From: Struthidea cinerea
Lineage: Eukaryota; Chordata; Aves; Passeriformes; Corcoracidae
DNA: 64,000 bases
Reading direction: 5' to 3'
Assembly: GCA_013397865.1 (NCBI GenBank)
Contig: VZTI01005029.1
Coordinates: forward strand, 131,743 to 195,742
The notes below the pieces were generated by a model that made no database searches, was not told where the DNA came from, and was given only the letters and a program-made list of their open reading frames with translations. A program made the position numbers and the translations under genes. The stretch's first letter is position 1, and each line of letters begins with the position of its first letter. Positions 25,501 to 37,624 of the stretch are shown here, piece after piece.

Positions 25501-28500
25501 TTAAAAAAGCAAAGATTGTGCAAAATATGGAATAAAGAATACTATAAGTGCAACAGAGTATTTTCCAGAGAGCATAACTGAACAATTTTCCTGTTCTTTA
25601 AGAACAGTCATACTTGTGAGTCCTTCCTACCGTGGATGGCAATGCCATAGTGAGAAAGAGCAGAAGAATCGAATTGTGTGACTGTCTATAGAAGCAAATG
25701 TTAAGCACATGTTTGCAGAATTCAGTGTATGAGTTGTTCACCTACTGGCTGCTTCTGGCATCTAACTTAAAAGCAGTTCTCAGATCCTAAAGTTAGAAGT
25801 TAATGTTCCTCAATTAGTGAACAGGAAGAAAAAAAAAAGGAAAAGATTATGCATCCAGAAAATGAACTTAGTAATAAAGGCAGGTGCTTAAATTAAGACT
25901 GTAAAATCTCTCTGCCATTTTACAACATTTTATTATTGAGTTTAAATTAGTTTTTTGAGCCTAGTCATCTACATAGCTACAAGAACAAACTTTGCTGGCA
26001 GCTGAACAAACCATAGGCAATCTGAAATGTATAGTCAAAAGAATTTTTTCTTAAAGGAGAGGGTTTACTTCAGAAACCTCTGGCTTAATTCCTCTGTCAC
26101 CTATTCTTCTTAATCTGTTCCACAAATATCGTAATGTTATTTGTTCTAGTACTTCAGAACATACATTCTTGGTGTTACAATTACACGGTATCTTGGTTTA
26201 AGACAATTTACACTCACAAATGTGAAAAATGTGAAGTATCTTCAATGAACAATAACAAAAATACTTCTGAAAGTTTTTTAATGCTTAAATCTGTATGGAT
26301 GATTAGGAAAATGGACTAAAAATGTTGGTGTGATGACTATTCTGCTAGTTTTGTTTCTGCTGTTAAGGAAAAAAAAAATAAGATAAAACAGTGCTGTTAT
26401 CACATAATGTTTCAAAATATGATGAAGACATTTTTCTATAAATTAACATAACTTCTGACTCCCTGCTACTTGTTATTTCTGTGTATATGAGTATTTTATA
26501 TAAATAGCTTTTAAAGACTCATTTGATTGTCAATATGGAGATAAGTAAAGCAAAATTAGTGCAGCACACAGATTATAGTTTTCTGCAAGCAGTTTATCCA
26601 GCTGACAGATAAACAATGGGTGAGATACCCTTAAATTGCACATGTGGGGTGAAGCATCTCACTGCGTTGCTCAGTCTCCTAGCAGCCTGGAGCCAAACTT
26701 CAGTATTCACCATCCCACCATGTCATCTTGTGGGTGGTTTTTGGTTCGAACCACAGGTGCACAATTGGGGTAGGAAATGGTCCCTCATCTCACTTGCTGT
26801 AGATGCATGGAAGAAAATGAGTAGGAAGGACACCTACATCAGATTGTGCACGTATTCAAGACAAAGTTGTTCTAAACCAGCTCCCTTTTAAGATTCTTAT
26901 GGGCAGCATCAAACAAATGATGGCCTGCATTCATGTAAGACAAGGACAGATGTTTTCTCTGCTCTTCTTGCAATCTGGTTAATAGGATATTTTCATTACT
27001 ACTGAAAGGCCACAGGCTTTGTGTCAATCTAATAATGTAGGACTTGGTTCAGCCCTTGACTCTAAAGTCTTGGCCTGAACTGATTTTAGGTTGTTTTAAG
27101 ATAAACTTACTGTAAATCCAGCTTTTCCTAAGCATTGTGCAGCATCTCTATGGCCAGGGATTGATATTTGTCCCCATTCAGTTACTGTCTCTGCCAGCAG
27201 AGACTTGTGACACATAGTCTATATCTCTTCATAGACGTGCAGGTAATTTCACATTAGGTTACTAGCATACCCCCTAAGACATACCTCACGTTCTCAGTTT
27301 AGCTTATCAGAATGTCAATATCCCAAATAAAGAAAAGCTGAGCATATGAAGGACCTCAGAGCCAAGGTCTGTTTTGGGCTATATAAAACATCTATATTTC
27401 AATACTATTGCTACTTCAACAAAAATTCTTATTTCAAATAAAACATGCAGGGTATTTTCTGAGAGCTTTGTGTTTCAACTGGTCAAAATTGAATATTTTA
27501 TTGGAATTTTCTGTTGAAAAGCTTTTCTCTCTGTCTGTATAAAATTTGAGGTTTTTTTAAAGAAAAACATAAGTTTCACTGGCCTTGATACGTTCCTCTT
27601 GGATCACACGACTCATTGATAAGAATAGTTTCAAAATAAGACTTTGGAGAAGAAGACTGGGAGATGCTTATATAATGCCCAATTGCAAAAGAAATGCCAA
27701 AACAGTTTTTTAAATAATGGAAAATAAGAATGGAAAGAAAAGATGGTGGTCCTCAAATCTGGCACAAGTGGAATTGAGCTATTCTTTAATAAAGAAAGAA
27801 AAGAAAGAAACTTAAAGAAATAATTAAAAATAAATTTAGAAAATGAAATATCAAAATAAAGTATCAAAATAACTCAGGTTTTGAAAGAAACAATTCTGAA
27901 ATTTGACTCCATAACTTTACTTTTTTCCCATTTTCTAATTTCACAAATCAATAATAATGTGTAAACCTTCTGGTTCCTAAAGCAGTGAAAAATGGAAAAA
28001 AAAAGTTATTTTAATAACTATTAGGTAAACATTAATGGAATTAGAGAATCAGTGAAATATTTTATTGGAATGCATTGAGGCAAAGATATTAATGAAATAA
28101 TGGCATGTTATTTTTATCACAGACTACCATAAGGGAAGGCAGACAGGGCACAATTCAAGCATTTTGAATTGTAACTTCATGTAATACAGGAGCATTTACA
28201 GTACCTAATGCATCAATGCTCAAAAACAGGTAAGGCAATGAAGTTCACGTATCCAGCCAATGGCTAATTTGATTATTTGATTAAAAGTCAGTTCTAACAA
28301 GGTTTCCATTCTTTTTGCTGTCCCTTGAGGACTGCTGTTCAATTTTAAATTAACATTTTATTGTGCTACGTGTTTTTTACAGTGTTATTAGATTAATTAG
28401 CTGAGCTTGTTTACTTAGGCTGACCTTTTATTTTGTTTTGGATTCAATACTGAGTTCTGTGGATAGAAACTCCAATGGTAATTTCAAAGTGAATATGCCT

Positions 28501-30476
28501 CTTCTTTTTAAAAGAGTTCTTTACACTGTATTTAATCTATATAAATTGTATTTCTTAGTGAAGTCAGACGTTCTTCTAATGAGTTATTTATCATGGTCTA
28601 CAGCTGTGGTTACCAAAGCAGTTGCCTCCCTAGTCAAGTGGAAAAGCAAATTAAAATTTTATAGTTCACATATATGAGATTCACAGTCTTTTAACAAAGT
28701 TCCTTTTAGCAATTCAGAAACTTTATTTTCTTCCCACCATTAAACAGTGTGCCATTGCTCAGCTGCTTTAGAGGCAATTAAGTACAAAAATATTAAAGCT
28801 ACATCACTAACACTATTTGTACTTCCACTGCTAATGCATTAAAATAGACATCTTATTCCATGATAGTTGTAATCTTCATTTTCTCTTAAAACATACATGT
28901 AATAAGAGTATAATTGCATTTTTTCATACATAAGAGGTAGACAACAAATGACACAGCAGTAAAGAGAAGGTAGGATGTGGTCTTGTGGAAGGAGCTCCAC
29001 TCACTTGTCAAGTAACAGGGGATGTGCGGACATAGTTTTGATCACACTGAATTATATCTCTTATACTTGCCAAAAGACTGTTACTTCTGCCTTTCCTGTG
29101 AACGTTTAAAAATTAAGCCTATTTTGTCTATTTATTTTCACCATTTTGATAAGACTGAGAGAAAGATTTAAATTATAGCTGGCACCGGTAGGCAAGTTAG
29201 AATTTTATTAACATATCAACTAGCAGACATAAAACCCCCACCAAATAAATTTACAGTCCATATTGCTCCTCATGATTGTTGCAGGTTTTGTGGTTTTTGC
29301 TGCCTGAGAAAACTATTGTCTGAAAAAAAACCCCAATATCTAAACCCTTTCAATTGCTATAGCAAACTCTGGAGATGGCCATTTAGTAACAGTCTTGTAC
29401 AATCAAATTTTAAATCAAATACCTTATTTGGAAGTCTGATTTTGTGGAAGAAATTAGAAAATTAGGTATAACTTTTTTCGGTAAAGTAATAGGAATATTG
29501 GAGTTGTGTTTTGTTCCACCTTTCATTGTCTGGGCATAATAATACAGGAGTAATTATGCCTCATAACTGTCACAAAAAAATGGTTTGCAGTGTGCCAACA
29601 GCCCTCTACTTCATTGAAGACCACAGAAATCAAAATTACTGAAAAGTTCTAAGGCAACAAGAAAACATGTAGTCTTTTCTCCCTCTGTTTTTGAAAACAC
29701 AATTTTGAATACAAGAGGAGGAAGAACAAGTAGACAATGTAAAAGAGAAAAAAAATGGCAATTTTATTTATCTTGAATAGTACAAATAAGCAGCCTTCCC
29801 TTTTTTCCCTAGATTCCCAAGAAAAGCAAAAATGAGTGCTGTTCATACAGCTCTTCATGACGCTTACTGTTCATGACAAAATAGCTAAAATATCATAAAC
29901 AAAGAGATAAAAAAGATGCAAAATTACAAAGAAGTTGAGACGATGAAAAAAACGTCAACATAACTGCTTTGGTGCTCTGTGGCTACATAGAGATCACACT
30001 GTAATACCCATTCCCATAACTTGCTGAGAACATGCTATGACTGAGACTGTGATTACCCTGCAGCGTATCACCAGATTAACAAGAAAGAAAATCCATCAGA
30101 CACAGGATCAATATCTATGAAATCTGACAGAAAAATGTAGTATGGAACTCAGTTAATTTAATACAGAATGATTTGGTTTCAGATTATAGTAACAGAGAAG
30201 ACAATATCTATCTTAAAATTTTGTAGTGCTAAGTATTTTTTAAAATACCTTTGAATGGCACAGCCATCTGCTGGTTCTTACTATTGTCAAGTCAGAAGTA
30301 AGTTTCTGAATTCACCTCTTAGGTTCTAACAGGGAATTTATACTTTTGGTGAACAATTGGAACAGCCAAAAATTCTTTTTGACTTTAAGTGCACATTCCA
30401 AAACACTTCCAAAATACTCTGGATCATAAAATATTGCACAGCCTTGACAAAAAAGGTGGATATTATTAGTAGTTTA
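22541..30476. other. Long unannotated AT-rich stretch
   Basis: Nearly 8 kb without a recognisable repeat family, RNA gene or exon. A 15-base unit is imperfectly duplicated at 23274-23288 and 23293-23307 (14 of 15 identical). A perfect GGTTCGAACC near 26745 looks like an RNA polymerase III B box but has no tRNA around it. Short open frames carry no motif I know. Confidence 0.45.
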
Positions 30477-30755
30477 TAGAATCATAGAATTGTTTAGGTT
30501 GGAAATACCTTTAGGATCATCAAGCCTAACCATTAACCCAACACTGCCAAGTCCACCACTAAACCATGTCCCTAAGCACCACATCTACACTTTTTTATAT
30601 GCCTCCAGGAATGGTGACCCAAACACTTCCCTGGGCAGCCTGTTCCAATGTTTGGCAATCCTGTTGGTAAAAAAGTTTTTCCAGCTGTCCAATCTAAACG
30701 TCCCTTGTGCAAGTTGAGACTGTTTCTTCTTGTCAAACACTACACTCAGGCTATT
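30477..30755 (-). mobile_element. CR1 LINE 3' end
   Basis: The plus strand starts with the inverted CR1 terminus (TAGAATCATAGAAT) followed by TTTAGGTTGGAAATACC, the ACTAAACCATGTCCCTAAGC block, and CTGGGCAGCCTGTTCCAATG, all diagnostic of the CR1 3' region in antisense. The match fades after about 30755. What follows to about 30900 is GC-richer but no longer clearly CR1. Confidence 0.9.
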
Positions 30756-31762
30756 GGTCCCACCACGTTTGTGGAGAAGCAGCCCTAATTCCAATGTGAC
30801 CACTCTCAGGGGCTTCGTGGTTTTTAACACATCAATCACTCTTGTGTCTTTGCTGCCGCCTGGGTCCCCACCCCTGACCTTCACTGAGAGAGCAGGCTGA
30901 AGCACCTTGCTCGCACAAACTGGATGAATAACAAGAAGTGGGAGATCCCCGTGTAGTAACTACTTGAACAGCACTGTTGTTTTGGCTTCGGTTGTCATTT
31001 GGTATTTTTTGTTGCCTGGTTAGCCTGTGCTTTTAGAGAGACAGAGGCCTGGAAATCATGTTTATTATTTAATCATGCCTGAATTTTATTAAAGGTTTAT
31101 TTTAAGTTCTGCTTTTACTAATTTGCCTACTATGCAGGAGTTCGGTTGATTTTTATGCATGAGTGAAGAGATCAAGGTTTACCCCACCCCTCTTCCTCTT
31201 TATTTCCCCAGGAATTTAGAACACTGAAAAATATCTGTTCAGTTAAATGTACTTCGGTGTGAAAAGTGCACTGTTTTCATAAACACCTGCTGAACCCAGA
31301 AAGGACAAAAGGTAATTTATTTTTTATTTATTTTACTTCAGAGAGTGCTTTTAGATAATATTTTTTGCTTGTTTTCTGAAAGTACAACTAAAAATAAAAG
31401 TTTTGAACAAGCAGAGTAACAGTGTGCCCTTTTATGGAATACCTTGTATCTGTTAGATTTTTTTAACAGATTGTATTTTCTCTTTTTTTAGCTTAGCACT
31501 CACACAAGACAGAAAATTATGATAAGGAAGGGCCATGTACAAATGCCATAATCCACAGTCTTTAAGTTACTAATATGTGCAGCTTCTTTAAGTAGCAGCA
31601 CGAGCCCCTCAAAAAACCCGGCAAACTGAAATGCCTACTCACAAAGTCAATTTTTTTTTTGGTGCACTAATCCTTGGACTGAACAAATGAAAAAATTATT
31701 TCTTAATGTTAAAAATAAGAAGAGGGAAATTAATAGAAAATCTTAATTAAAAGTATTAGTAA
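30756..31762. other. Unannotated stretch after CR1
   Basis: The first 150 bases are GC-richer and may be diverged CR1 or another repeat. The remainder is AT-rich and unrecognised. Confidence 0.4.
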
Positions 31763-31763
31763 C

Positions 31764-31797
<34 letters not shown>

Positions 31798-31806
31798 GTA
31801 ATAATC
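31763..31806. repeat. (AAT)n microsatellite
   Basis: About eleven perfect AAT units followed by one AGT interruption and two further units. It is a likely polymorphic marker. Confidence 0.95.
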
Positions 31807-34800
31807 CAGTGAAATAGCTCTCTGCTGTGTAATGAACACATATTTTTTTGTTGTCCATGCATTAATTCAGTGTGTATTTGGGGGTGTGTTCATGTATAAA
31901 TCAATGTTTAAAATTCACTTTTAACAGCTAATTAAGTATTTTAAACAACATACACATGCCAGCACCCTGTTATGATTGGTCTAGTGAGTGGTTTGATTTT
32001 TCATTGAACTTCATTTGATATACTCAGTGGTTTGAGTCACTGATATCTACATACAGCAGTGACTATTTCAATGTATATATGTAATTATATACAACCATCA
32101 ATTTAATGTACTTCACTCCTTTTATTTCTTTAAAATTTCTTGCTAAAGTAAACAAACGATGTCCTTTACATGAAGGACTTCATTTATAAATAACTACTTA
32201 CATTCCTTGTAGTCGTAATAGACCAAATTACCAATGAGTCAGAACAGGCACTTGAACTTACTGCTCGTACAAAGTTTTTAGGAAGCTGAATATAAACTTT
32301 TCTGAAATAATGTTATTTATCCATTTGTGAAATCCAGTTATGTCTTTCAGTACCTGCCAGTCTGGCTGTGGTGCAATACACAGGTAGATGGAAAAATATT
32401 GTTTTAAAGAGGCATGTCCAGTAGGTACTATTTAAATATCTAGGGTGCACCACTACTGGTGAGAGAATAATTGCTACAGACCCTTCTCCACAGCAACTAA
32501 AATTTAAAGCATTGATATTACTTGCCTTTACTTTATTAAAAGTCTTCTCACTCAATTTCTATCCTTCCTGGCTTGCCTATTTTTACCTCATGTACTTCCA
32601 ATTCAGGCTTTGAATTATAAATGATGAGTAATTTGGAAACAATGAGAACTGGACAAAGTAAACAAGAACATGATGTGGGGATGAATAGACATTTAATGAC
32701 TGATGTACTACAGCCTAGCCAGCTTCTTCTGCAGTTCCCTCCCACTCCAGCTATGACAGTTCTTTTATAGCACTTGAGTACTTATGAGGGAAAATAATAA
32801 AATGGAATTAAATTTCTTGTCTCACAAGGTGAATTTGCAAGATAAAAACAGTTCAGTAGCCTGCCATCTAATTTGTTTATCTTCCAAAATTATTTCAGTG
32901 ATCTCGCTCTTAAATTTTGCATATAAGCATTCTATAAGCACAGTGATATTGAAGGACTTCCAGCTGTTTAATATTAATATTCAGCTCACCACTGACTGAG
33001 TCTTTATACATGTTCTTAAAATGCAGAGATATCCAGACCTTCAGCTGTATTATCTTCCCATTAAAACACTCATCAGGAAATTCTAAACTCCTGGTAAATG
33101 ACGTTTTTTCTCTCTGACTATTAATATAAAAATTTTACCATTTTTTTCCCTTTTACATGTCATGAGGGGAAGAGTGAGCTGGCTTTCCCTGTCAATGAAA
33201 AGAAAAAGTGATTTTTAAAAAAAGAAGAAAAAAACCTGCTTTTAGCTTCCTTTAGGGGGTACCGCAGCCTTATTTTTACTGTCATCTCCCAAAGGCCTTC
33301 AGCAATTTCCCACAAAGGCTTTTTAGAAAAGTAGTAAAAAGTAGTCTTGTCTGGTTCTTCACATTTATGACTTCACTTGTTATTTGATTTCTTTTTTAAC
33401 CTTTTGCATTATGGCTTTTGTTTTAGCTTGTGACAAGGCAGAGAGAGGAAAAAGAGATAAGAGGTTGGGTTGCAACTCTTCTGAACATTGTGAGACTTGA
33501 ACTCAATGCATGAGGGTGTTATTAAGAATAATTTTGCATTGATTAATGCTTTTTTGTCTATAGTATGCTGAAAGAATTCAGCAGGAAATTAAGTAAAACT
33601 GGTGATTTTTCACTCAGAGTTTTCAGGTGGGAAATAAAGCACAAGATAAAATTGGAATTGTTAATTCACCTGACCCTAACAAAAACATAGAAATCAAAAT
33701 ATTGATTATGAACAGAACACAGAAAGTTTCACTACCTTTATTTACTTTTAGGTGATAACATGAGACAATGCTAGAAATCCTATTTCAGTTTCTTTTTGAT
33801 AGGACTGTGATAGCAAAATTACTACTATTCTTCATACAGATATCCATTCAGCAAATCATTTATGTACATTAAAATTTTCTTTTTTAAGGAGAATAAGACT
33901 TAAATTCAAACTCCCTCACACCTCCCTTTTCAGTCAGGGACACAAAGTTGATTTCTAATGAAAATACTGACAGGTGTTATTTCTTTAGGTAATAAAAGGT
34001 TATAATACAAATTATTCCATCACACTTCTCCTGAATGCTTATTTAGGATGCCAAGAATTTCTCATCATAAAGCTAAGTGCCCCAAAATTTAGCCACTTAG
34101 AAATAAACTTTGAATTATTCACCTCTAGTCATTGCCAATGTGCTCTCCCACCCAAAAGCATGAATTTGTCTCAGGTGCCCATATGCAGACACTTAGAGCC
34201 ACCCAAGTTACTGCTGAGTGTGAGATGTCAGTGAGTCTCTGGCTGTGCCACAAACGCTGGGCACCTCCTTGCACAGTATCTTGAGATACTCTGTCCAGAA
34301 AGAGCGTCTCAGTGATGCCTATTTGTAGACAGCTGGGCTACAGGCTACCTCTGTCTCACAGATATTGTATTAATAGCCACCCAGGAGTCTGTATATTTTT
34401 GCATTGTCTATAGCAAAATGATAGATAACTCAATTATCTTGAATATTGTACTGTATTATTAAAGTTGTAATACATCCTTGTGATTTCTAGATCTAATTAT
34501 TGAATTGGACTTTCAAGTACTGCTTACATCTGAGTAATCAAATAGGAGTCAACAAGGTAGAATAAAATTCAGTTCTTTTTCTGACTAGCTTTAAAATTAG
34601 AGAGTAAACAAAATACCTTAAATCAGAAATTTGTAGCTTATATATAGTCTTCAATGAACAGTTTCAGCACATTTTAATAATACTTCTTTAAACATATATA
34701 GATAGTGAAAAAGTTGCTTTTTCTAGTCTCCAAATCCAACTAAATGCACATATAAAATTACTTTTTACCTCCTCCAGTGTAGCAAACAATAGACTTCAGT

Positions 34801-35056
34801 GATATTCTAAGGTGAATTGACTTCTCCTATTTGTAATGTATCTCTTATTTCTTTCCAAAATAAAGGAAATCAATTATATAAGTTTAAATTGTAAAACTTT
34901 AGGGAAACAGACTCTATTTAAAACCTTTCTTTCATCATTATGTTCTGTAGGTTTTTTTGATAACATCATTTTTTGCCTCAGGTAAGTATAAAATATGAAA
35001 CCTTCCAGCAGACAGGTTCAGAATACAATTTAATGGGCAAATTTATCAAGAAGAAA
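31807..35056. other. Unannotated stretch
   Basis: AT-rich with no gene. The section at 34080-34360 is GC-richer, but I cannot assign it to a family. Confidence 0.4.
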
Positions 35057-35324
35057 TAGAATCACACATATATGAATCAGAGTTCCATTCAGCCTGGCCT
35101 TGAACACCACCAGGAATGGGGCATCCACAACTTCTCTGGTCAACCTGTTCCAGGGCCTTACCACCCTCACAGTCAAGAATTTTTTCTTACTATCTAGTCT
35201 AAATCTATTCTCTTTAATTTGAACTCATTCACCCTTATCCTGTCACTTCACGGTCTTGTAAATAGTCTTGTCCCATCTTTTCTGTAAGTTTCCTTCAGGT
35301 TCTGGAAGGCTGCCGTTAGGTCAC
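35057..35324 (-). mobile_element. CR1 LINE segment 1 (3' end), split by insertions
   Basis: This is the 3' untranslated part of a CR1 in antisense. Blocks corresponding to CAGCCTGGCCTTGAACACC, the CCTGTTCCAGGGCCTTACCA region, the TCTAGTCTAAATCTATTCTC region and TTCTGGAAGGCTGC occur in the expected order. The extreme terminus is decayed. The element stops abruptly at GTTAGGTCAC (35324) and continues without loss at 37086 with GTCACCCTGAAACC. This shows that the intervening 1761 bases were inserted into it. Segments 37086-37253, 37625-37782 and 37885-38452 belong to the same copy. Confidence 0.92.
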
Positions 35325-36166
35325 TGAGGCAGGATGTTCCCTGCCACAGGAGGGCTTATCTGTTCTGCCTATCAGCTGGTGAGAAAACTCAGGGCGCCTT
35401 CCCCGTCACATGAATTTGCTAATTGGTGAAATATCTCACGCCAGATATCTGTCTGGTAGCGAGTTATTTCTGGCGCCATGGAGGTGGCATTCCCAGCTGA
35501 CAATAAACATCTTGCCTTGAGAGCAAGATTGAAGGAAGATGAGCTTGAATTTGTGACTGACAGACAATTCACTTTACAAACTATAAAAGCTACACAAAAC
35601 TTTCACAAAACAGAAGTCTTCCGCACATTCCCTAGAAATGTGTGGGGCTTTTCCCCAAAGTCAGGACACCACTTTGTGGTTACTCTTTTGGGAGCTGAGT
35701 AAAAGGAATCTCCGTACCCCATCATCAATTTGGTGGTAAGTTACATTGACTCCTGCTCTATCCTATTGCTTTGCTAGCTATAATACAGGTACCTTTATGT
35801 TCTGCACTGTTTTATGTAATCTACTAGTAGTTCTTGGTTTTAACCTGTGTAGTAAGCGTAGTGGGTTGACCCTGAATTGACAGGCAACCTTTTAGACCAA
35901 TAACACTTCTCTAAATTTTCATATTTAAACCGCGCGGGAAGGCGGGGTTTAGCCTTCTTTTCCAGCTCGCCTGCCAGAAGGTGGGGGGGTGGCCCCGGCC
36001 TCCAGGCCCTGCCAGGCCGGGCCGGGCCGGGGGCTCTGACCCCCTCCCCTTCTTCCAGCGCCACGGTACGGACCCTGGGTTGTTAAGGGGGAGCTATCCC
36101 TGAGCTGCAGATATAGCTGAAAACGTCTGAGTGGCTTTTGGGACCGGCAGGACCCTCTCCTCACCA

Positions 36167-36179
36167 CGCTGAGTCAGCG
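36167..36179. promoter_or_regulatory. Palindromic MARE/AP-1-type site in nested LTR
   Basis: CGCTGAGTCAGCG is an odd-centred 13-base palindrome. It contains the full GCTGAGTCAGC form of the Maf recognition element with an AP-1 core, and on the minus strand fits the antioxidant response pattern TGACNNNGC. It lies eight bases upstream of an AATAAA. Binding is inferred from the motif only. Confidence 0.45.
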
Positions 36180-36305
36180 AGAGCCAAATAAAAGCCTCCT
36201 GTTGGCAGCCAGTGCATTTTGCTCTGAACTGAAGAGGATGCCGTACGGCCAGCAGCGCAGAGAGAGAGAGCAGAGGTCTCTCTCCACCGTAGAGCCAAGC
36301 GGTAT

Positions 36306-36369
36306 CATGGCGGTTTCGGAGCCCGAGAGAGAAAGTGAGTCACGTCAGGTGGGACGGAGCTAAGATGGC
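36306..36369 (+). promoter_or_regulatory. YY1-like and CRE/AP-1-like motif cluster in nested LTR
   Basis: Within 64 bases there are ATGGCGG (36306-36312), TGAGTCACGTCA (AP-1 core overlapping a CRE half-site, about 36336-36347) and AAGATGGC (36362-36369). The two ATGGC motifs match the YY1 core common in retroelement promoters. This is motif evidence only. Confidence 0.35.
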
Positions 36370-37085
36370 TTCAAAAGAGAAAAAAGGGTGGTGCCACGTT
36401 ATTGCGCGCAGTCTATCATGCCGTGGTAAAGAACTATAATATCAAACTGTGCATTTCTTTAAACCATTTAGAGTACATGGGAGGATGGACGTTCATGTGT
36501 AGCCCATGAAGGCTGTAAAAGTGCCCATGCTGGGCTGCTTAAAAGCACAGAGAGAAAAAAGCTTTTAAGAGACTGGGGGCAAGAAAAAAAACCTTAGTGT
36601 TTAAGGCAACATAATTCATCCTTAATAACCCCATGTGATGATCTATGGCTTGCAGTGTAAAAGAACTGTGAGATTCATAGAAGAAATGTACTACACCACA
36701 GCAAGTTTTTTTTCTTCTGTCTTTTAAATCTGTCAATAAACTCATTAATAATCTGTAAATTGTGCCTGCTTCTGCTTTCTCCTAATTCTTATCTCACAAA
36801 AAAGTAAGTATGTATTAAAACCTAAAGTTAAACCACTACACTTAATTGGTGTTTCCGCCTGGTTACCAAACCCAACTCGCAAGAGTAAGTAACTCTATTT
36901 AAGGCCATTTGTCTGTTAATCTCTTGTCTATTCAATAAATAACTCATTTTGCAATAGACCTGATCAGCCATTCTTGAGAACTTGTGAGCCAAAGTTGTTT
37001 AGGTGTGGGTCACCTGAATAAAGCTGCTGCCAAAAATCTGAACCCAAGTCAGGGCTTGTCTAACGCTTTCACTCGATCCATAACA

Positions 37086-37253
37086 GTCACCCTGAAACCT
37101 TCCTTTTTCCAGGCTGAACAATCTCAGTTCTCTCAGGCTTTCCTCATAGGAGAGGTGCTCCATCCCTCTGATCACTTTTGTGGCCCCCTCTGGACTTGCT
37201 CCAACAGACTGGCATCCTTATTGTGCTGGGGATGCCAGAGCTGGATGCAGCAC
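37086..37253 (-). mobile_element. CR1 LINE segment 2 of the split copy
   Basis: Continues exactly from segment 1 with CCTGAAACCTTCC, then CCAGGCTGAACAATCTCAG, the CATAGGAGAGGTGCTCCATC block and CCAGAGCTGGATGCAGCAC, all standard antisense CR1. It is broken at 37253 by the ERVK-type LTR. Confidence 0.93.
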
Positions 37254-37624
37254 TGTTGTATGTGCTAGGTGTTGTTTAGCAAGCTGCAGCCTTCCCTGGG
37301 AGCACAGCTGAGGCTTCTCGGACGGCTCAGCATTCTTGCTGTGGCCAGCTGTCAGCCTTACAACGCAGTGATTGCGAAGGAGGTGAGAAGGTCTCTCCAT
37401 GGGGGTATTAGAAGATGTTTAATCGTTGCATCTGGTCCACGCAATCCCCAGAGGCGGAGAGCGAGAGAGACCACGTGGCCAGGGAGCAGGGCCTTTTTCC
37501 CCAGGACTCAGGGGCGGTACAAGGGCAGAGTTGGGGTACAGGAACCAACAGGGAGAGCCCGAGGGAGTGGCCAGGACTAGGGGCAGGGGGAAAGGTGGGG
37601 AAACAATGTAAACCAAACCCCACA
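37254..37624 (-). mobile_element. Solo ERVK-type LTR, 371 bp
   Basis: A perfect CAGCAC duplication (37248-37253 and 37625-37630) flanks 371 bases with TG...CA ends. Six-base duplications are typical of ERVK (class II) elements. Read on the minus strand it starts TGTGGGGTTTGGTTTACATT, a pattern I associate with avian ERVK LTRs. It continues through a pyrimidine-rich U3 and carries an ATTAAA polyadenylation-type signal (plus strand TTTAAT, 37418-37423). It then ends ACATACAACA. There is no internal sequence, so the provirus has been reduced to a single LTR. Open frames inside on both strands are GC-driven shadows. Confidence 0.85.

Larger units (their letters stand above)
35857..36840 (+). mobile_element. 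Nested avian ERVL-like LTR
   Basis: The left end reads GTAGTGGGTTGACCCTGA, the pattern typical of avian ERVL LTRs. The right end reads TAAAGTTAAACCACTACA, so the two termini form an imperfect inverted repeat of about 17 bases. The expected first T is a C at 35857. AATAAA at 36735-36740 lies about 100 bases before the right end, as expected for a polyadenylation signal before U5. A second AATAAA is at 36187-36192. The 5' third is GC- and CpG-rich (about 35930-36070), unlike everything around it. I could not find a convincing target-site duplication, so the exact left edge is uncertain. No coding potential is visible. It is inside the outer LTR and therefore younger than it. Confidence 0.65.
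35325..37085 (+). mobile_element. LTR element inserted in CR1 (outer LTR, with nested LTR)
   Basis: The insertion begins TGAGGCAGG, ends CCATAACA, and is flanked by a perfect 5-base duplication GTCAC (35320-35324 and 37086-37090). TG...CA ends with a 5-base duplication are the hallmark of an LTR retroelement. A second LTR-like element occupies 35857-36840. Removing it leaves about 777 bases, a plausible solo LTR. Two AATAAA signals (36933-36938, 37017-37022) lie shortly before the right end, which supports plus orientation. A 74-codon open frame at 35478-35702 lies in the U3-like part and resembles no retroviral protein. I cannot name the family, and no internal gag, pol or env remnant is visible. 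Confidence 0.8.

Noticed and set aside
26740..26755. GGTTCGAACC, a tRNA B-box-like palindrome
   Set aside because: There is no A box at the right distance upstream, and the flanks do not form a T arm or acceptor stem.
34080..34360. GC-richer segment possibly an ancient repeat or exon
   Set aside because: No motif, no open frame with homology and no repeat structure. It was left as unannotated.
35478..35702. 74-codon open frame starting MEVAFPADNKHL
   Set aside because: It sits inside the outer LTR between TG and the nested element. LTR U3 regions are normally noncoding and no homology was recognised.
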